A stretch of 64,000 bases of DNA from CAYPFY01 sp964410105 (GTDB lineage: Bacteria > Bacteroidota > Ignavibacteria > UBA10030 > SZUA-254). The stretch covers positions 248,001 through 312,000 of the forward strand of contig CAYPFY010000001.1 of NCBI GenBank assembly GCA_964410105.1, read 5' to 3'. The position numbers and the translations under genes are program-made. A model generated the notes under the pieces. The model searched no databases and was not told the DNA's origin. It worked only from the letters and a program-made list of their open reading frames with translations. Positions 61,401 through 64,000 of this stretch are shown here, in pieces. Numbering within the stretch: position 1 is the first letter of the stretch; each line of letters begins with the position of its first letter.

Positions 61401-61485
61401 GATTGATCTCCCGGACTCTGGGGATGATCCGGGTGATATCCTTCGCGGATTTGCTGGGAAAGAGTTTTGCCAGAAATTTGAGCAT
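58405..61485 (-). CDS. secA: Protein translocase ATPase SecA
   Basis: 1026 residues. The motor of the Sec export channel. Walker A A-T-G-E-G-K-T-L-V-A near 165, Walker B V-D-E-V-D-S, the preprotein cross-linking domain, the C-terminal RecA domain with M-A-G-R-G-T-D-I-K-L and R-G-R-A-G-R-Q-G-D-P-G, then wing/scaffold. The C-terminal Zn motif C-P-C-G-S-G-K-K-Y-K-N-C-H-G-R is intact. An insertion rich in charged residues (about 310-400) near the nucleotide-binding domain, as in Bacteroidota SecA, adds to the length. First gene of a seven-gene operon reaching to 51772. Confidence 0.98.
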   Translation of the reverse strand: MLKFLAKLFPSKSAKDITRIIPRVREINQHASEFARLSDEELRGKTQEFRDRIKEATGEFDLEITSLRDQLKQNDLPLQEREGIYDRIEEVKKALGEATKGALDELLTQAYAVVKEACRRLVGQSWEVTGHKIVWDMVPFDVQLIGGVVLHEGKIAEMATGEGKTLVATLPLYLNALPGRGVHLVTVNDYLALRDSQWMGKVFEFLGLTVGCIQSQMDSIQRRTQYACDITYGTNNEFGFDYLRDNMVISPDDLVHREYYYAIVDEVDSVLIDEARTPLIISGPVKAEDHKFAEMKPRVERLVSAQRNYVTKIVAEAEQHLAGAKEEEAGVEILRAYRGLPKHKRLMKMLSEPGNKRLMQQTEMEYLRDQSRRMHEIDDELYYAIDEKDHSINLSEKGRELLAGSAGDKDFFILPDVGTEVAVIEGNESLSAADKQRMKDELNLLYAEKSDRIHTVTQLLRAYSLYDKDDEYVVSDDGKVMIVDEFTGRLLPGRRYSDGLHQAIEAKEGVKVERDMQTLATITLQNYFRLYKKLAGMTGTAETEASEFFEIYKLDVVVVPTNKEMIRDDTDDVIYKTKREKYNALMTEIEDLRKAGRPVLVGTTSVEVSETLSRMLKRQGIPHNVLNAKQHQREAEIVAHAGLPGGVTIATNMAGRGTDIKLGPGVAPAGGLHIIGTERHEARRIDRQLRGRAGRQGDPGSSKFYLSLEDDLMRLFGSDRIARIMDRLGLKEGDVIQHPMITRSVQRAQKKVEENNFAIRKRLLEYDNVMNQQREVIYSRRRHALLGERLREDIFEMLTEFIDKLVDKHYDQGDIPLLREELRTNFLIDFTIDPSDWQKLGKEGVRDSVLKAAMEFYKRKEERIGPESLAELERMVSLQVIDERWKDHLREMDDLKEGIHLRAYGQKDPIVEYKTEAFNMFVELLDMLSNEMLNLVFKLFPQSAEPVPARRLPRAQRPQQMTLSHASSQGMGFQPNREPAQGEERSRQGGGPPATKPQPIRVGEKVGRNDPCPCGSGKKYKNCHGR

Positions 61486-61519
61486 GGATAACGCGTCTTA
61501 TTAAGAAAATTTCATAGGA

Positions 61520-61548
61520 AATCTAACCATTTTCGGCTACTAAAACAA
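61520..61548 (-). promoter_or_regulatory. Promoter of the secA operon
   Basis: On the minus strand TTGTTT (61548-61543), 17 nt, TAGATT (61525-61520), about 34 nt before the ATG at 61485. It lies in the 105-nt divergent gap with dacB; no convincing plus-strand promoter was picked there. Confidence 0.5.
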
Positions 61549-61590
61549 GCTTCCGTACTTGCATTTCGGGATAAAATCGATAACTTCCAG

Positions 61591-63030
61591 ATGCTGACGA
61601 TGCGAAGGATTCAACGAGTTGTCATAGCGACGGCGCTGGCCGTTTCGACGTCCGCCGCGGTTTCTGGCCACGGCGCGCCCGCGGCTGACTCGCTTGCACA
61701 AAGGATCGATGAGTTCCTCGGCGATAGCTCCCTGGCGTCAAGTTTTATCGGGATAAAGATCGTCTCCCTCCCCGACGGGGCAATGCTCTACTCCCGAAAC
61801 GCGGACAAGCTGTTCCATCCCGCCTCAAACCTGAAACTGTTTACGACCGCCGCCGCCCTGAATCTGCTCGACTCCTCATTCCGGCTCCGGACCGAGTTTT
61901 ACGGGAAATTCTCGGGTCATACCCTTTCGGGAATCACCGTCAGGGGATTCGGAGACCCGCTCCTTTCGACGGACGATCTGGATCTCGTCGCACGGCAGCT
62001 GAAGGCCCGGGGGGTGAGGGGGGTTAACGGAGATCTCCGGGCCGATGTCTCCTATTTCGACGATGTGCCGTGGGGGCACGGGTGGATGTGGGACGACGAA
62101 CCCGATGCCGATGAAGCTTTCATTTCTCCTCTCACGGTTAATGGGAACGCGGTCAGGGTGACGGTCCGGCCGGGGAGGGCAAGATCCATCCACGCGGAGA
62201 TGGAGCCTCCCAACACGTATATGCGTCTTGCCAATGCGGGTTTTCAGTCGGGCGATACCTCTCTCCCCCCTCTCGAGATTAAGAGAAAAAGCGGAGAACG
62301 GATTTTCCACATCACGGGGAGGATGCCTCCTGGAAGCGCGCCGCGCGAATTCTCGTTAAGTGTCGTACAGCCGGAATTCTACCTCCTTCACCTGCTGAGG
62401 GAGCGTCTGGAGGCGCGCGGCATACATGTCAAAGGCAGGATGGTACGGGCAAAGGCGGCGAAGGGGGAAAAAAAAATTGCGGAAATTACCCGCCCCCTCG
62501 ATTCGGTGATCGTTCAGATTAATAAAAAGAGCGACAATGTGGCGGCCGAGAATATTGTCAAAATACTCGGCGCTTCGCCGAAACCCCCGGGGACGTGGGA
62601 GAGGGGCCTCTCAGCACTGAGAGACTTCGCGTGCGGCGCCGGAATCGATACAGCCGGGCTGAGGCTTTCGGACGGATCCGGCGTCTCGATGTACAATCTG
62701 GCGACCCCGGAGTCTTTCATTCGCCTCCTGAAGTTCGAATACGCGAGCAGGAAAACTTACAGCCGATTCTACGCGAGCCTGCCGATCGCCGGAGTAGATG
62801 GAACCCTTCACAACAGGATGCACGGCACACCCGGAGAGGGCAACGTCCGGGCCAAGACCGGGTCTTTGACGGGGGTGAGCTCGCTTTCCGGTTACGTCAC
62901 GACCGGGGAGGGTAAACTCGTGGCGTTCAGCATCCTGATCGATCACTTTCCGGGGGAGGTGGGCAGGTTGAGGGCCGTGCAGGACAGCATAATGAGCCTC
63001 CTGGCATTGTACCGCGGGGGCGCCCGCTGA
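61591..63030 (+). CDS. dacB: D-Ala-D-Ala carboxypeptidase/endopeptidase, S13 family (PBP4/DacB)
   Basis: 479 residues with a signal peptide (about 8-28, A-T-A-L-A-V-S-T-S-A-A-V-S-G). Penicillin-binding motifs are complete: S-N-L-K (SxxK) in F-H-P-A-S-N-L-K-L-F, K-S-D-N (SxN) in the middle, and A-K-T-G-S-L (KTG) near 430. It trims or cuts peptidoglycan cross-links in the periplasm. M4 is an alternative start; no clear ribosome-binding site. It ends 6 nt before the convergent DUF4097 gene. Confidence 0.94.
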   Translation: MLTMRRIQRVVIATALAVSTSAAVSGHGAPAADSLAQRIDEFLGDSSLASSFIGIKIVSLPDGAMLYSRNADKLFHPASNLKLFTTAAALNLLDSSFRLRTEFYGKFSGHTLSGITVRGFGDPLLSTDDLDLVARQLKARGVRGVNGDLRADVSYFDDVPWGHGWMWDDEPDADEAFISPLTVNGNAVRVTVRPGRARSIHAEMEPPNTYMRLANAGFQSGDTSLPPLEIKRKSGERIFHITGRMPPGSAPREFSLSVVQPEFYLLHLLRERLEARGIHVKGRMVRAKAAKGEKKIAEITRPLDSVIVQINKKSDNVAAENIVKILGASPKPPGTWERGLSALRDFACGAGIDTAGLRLSDGSGVSMYNLATPESFIRLLKFEYASRKTYSRFYASLPIAGVDGTLHNRMHGTPGEGNVRAKTGSLTGVSSLSGYVTTGEGKLVAFSILIDHFPGEVGRLRAVQDSIMSLLALYRGGAR

Positions 63031-63036
63031 GAGCGG

Positions 63037-63999
63037 CTATCCCCCTTCGCTGATCACGATGTCGCCGCCTGAGGTCTGGAGCTTGATGAGATCCCCGCCG
63101 CCGTTGATCTTGCCGTTCATGCGGCCTTCCTTAATCTTCCCGGAGAAATCAAGATCGCAGCTGACATCACCGCCGGAAGCCTCGGCGCTGACATCGCCGC
63201 GGACCGTCTTGGGCAGATCGACCGTAACGTTTCCGCCCGATGTGGAGAGGTTTATCCCCTTATTGTCCTTCATCGAAACCCGGATATTGCCGCCGGAAGT
63301 GGAGGCATAAAGCTTCCCGTCGCACTCTCGCAGATCGATATTGCCGCCGGACGTCTCCATATGGATCGTCCCAGTGATCAGGTCGCCGGTCATGCTTCCC
63401 CCTGACGTTTCAACATAGACGTCGCCGTCAGATTTCTGAACCTTCACATTTCCGCCGGACGTCGACATTCTGACGTGTCCTTTGAGGGATGCGAGATCCA
63501 GATCTCCTCCCGAGGTCTCTCCCTCCAGTCTTCCGTCCACGTCGGAGACATCGATGTTCCCCCCGGAGGTATGGAGGTCGAGGTTGAACGAAGCCGGAAC
63601 TTTCACCGTGTACTGGACGTCAAGCTCCTGGTTGTCAAAGAATCCGAAATAACGCCGCTTGTCACGGCACTGGATTTTTATGGTATTCCCCTCCTGATCG
63701 AAACGGAGGTCATATCTTTGGAGCCTCTCCTCCGAGCCGCGGGCTGAGACGACGACCGAAACCTGGTCCGACCCGGTGCCGGACACCGAGATATTCCCCT
63801 CGTCGGCATCAATGACGAGCCTACCTCCGGACTGGACCGAAAAGCTTCTCTCGATTCGTTTATCATTTCCCCACACAGGGAGGTCGGCGTGGGTCGACGC
63901 CCTGTTCCGGACCGAAAGGGAAATCATCGTCGCCCCGAAGAGCAGGGCGAGGAGGGCAAGGATCCCAAGTTTGACCCCAAGAGACAATTGCTTCTGCAT
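63037..63999 (-). CDS. DUF4097-family beta-solenoid envelope protein
   Basis: 320 residues with an N-terminal TM/signal segment (about 9-28, L-G-I-L-A-L-L-A-L-L-F-G). After about 120 residues of beta-rich sequence come about ten turns of a repeat of 17-22 residues centred on T-S-G-G-[ND]-[IVL] (nine x-S-G-G and one G-G-G copies), forming a right-handed beta-solenoid. Such proteins are common in Bacteroidota envelopes; some are called putative adhesins, without firm function. The start ATG is at the window edge, so a longer upstream start cannot be excluded. Confidence 0.85.
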   Translation of the reverse strand: MQKQLSLGVKLGILALLALLFGATMISLSVRNRASTHADLPVWGNDKRIERSFSVQSGGRLVIDADEGNISVSGTGSDQVSVVVSARGSEERLQRYDLRFDQEGNTIKIQCRDKRRYFGFFDNQELDVQYTVKVPASFNLDLHTSGGNIDVSDVDGRLEGETSGGDLDLASLKGHVRMSTSGGNVKVQKSDGDVYVETSGGSMTGDLITGTIHMETSGGNIDLRECDGKLYASTSGGNIRVSMKDNKGINLSTSGGNVTVDLPKTVRGDVSAEASGGDVSCDLDFSGKIKEGRMNGKINGGGDLIKLQTSGGDIVISEGG

Positions 64000-64000
64000 A

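Noticed and set aside
63050..63620. CRISPR-like regularly spaced repeats
   Set aside because: The periodicity comes from coding repeats for T-S-G-G turns of the DUF4097 solenoid; repeat units vary and there are no unique spacers.

Overview
The window is bacterial chromosome, GC-rich by eye (about 57-58%) and gene-dense. It fits a high-GC member of the Bacteroidota/Ignavibacteria-Chlorobi side of the FCB group. The main clues are a secreted protein ending in a type IX secretion sorting tag (45655-47352), a small pilin-like protein starting MGQQQL, a DUF4783 protein, and many TPR, PEGA and DUF4097 surface proteins. This placement is inference; no rRNA is present. Promoters I could pick by eye share one layout: TTGxxx, a 16-17 bp spacer, then TATATT-like.

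Region 1 (1-21085, minus strand) looks like one very long operon read from a strong promoter at 21057-21085. In order of transcription it encodes: a tandem GlcG/HbpS-domain secreted protein; a predicted outer-membrane beta-barrel; a decaheme cytochrome fused to about seven LVIVD propeller repeats; a small multiheme cytochrome with an unusual CX6CH motif; a protein fusing two cNMP-type domains to four [4Fe-4S] ferredoxin motifs; a bis-heme b-type membrane protein; a membrane-anchored decaheme cytochrome; a double-FHA protein; a flavin oxidoreductase fused to two FHA domains and a [2Fe-2S] domain; a PP2C phosphatase; two Ser/Thr kinases with periplasmic PEGA domains; a CsgG-like/TPR protein; and a TPR protein cut by the window edge. 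Together they suggest an electron conduit from cytosolic NAD(P)H across both membranes, controlled by Ser/Thr phosphorylation read by FHA domains. I regard this as the most interesting system in the window.

Region 2 (21314-27612): a CHASE3/PAS histidine kinase, its receiver-only response regulator, and a large exported BNR/sortilin-type propeller protein.

Region 3 (27810-33346): an AT-richer genomic island built by successive insertions into the 3' half of a tRNA-Phe(GAA) gene. One intact tRNA and three degraded copies of its 3' half divide it into segments. These carry a DUF1835 gene, a PIN-domain gene broken by an in-frame stop, a TOTE-type primase-helicase split by a frameshift, and a Schlafen/AlbA_2 remnant.

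Region 4 (33355-45598): a DUF1016-N/methyltransferase fusion, an enoyl-ACP-reductase-like SDR, glmS, then pgeF/yfiH, an NtrY-like sensor kinase and a DUF4783 protein on one transcript, and a pyrR-pyrB-pyrC operon preceded by a PyrR attenuator.

Region 5 (45655-51607): the T9SS-tagged fibronectin-like protein, tRNA-Val(CAC), a receiver protein, a pilin-like protein with a strong terminator, uvrC and a PAP2 phosphatase.

Region 6 (51772-63999): a tightly packed operon secA-amidase-era-GT39-DUF1015-eamA-mce, then divergent dacB and a DUF4097 protein.
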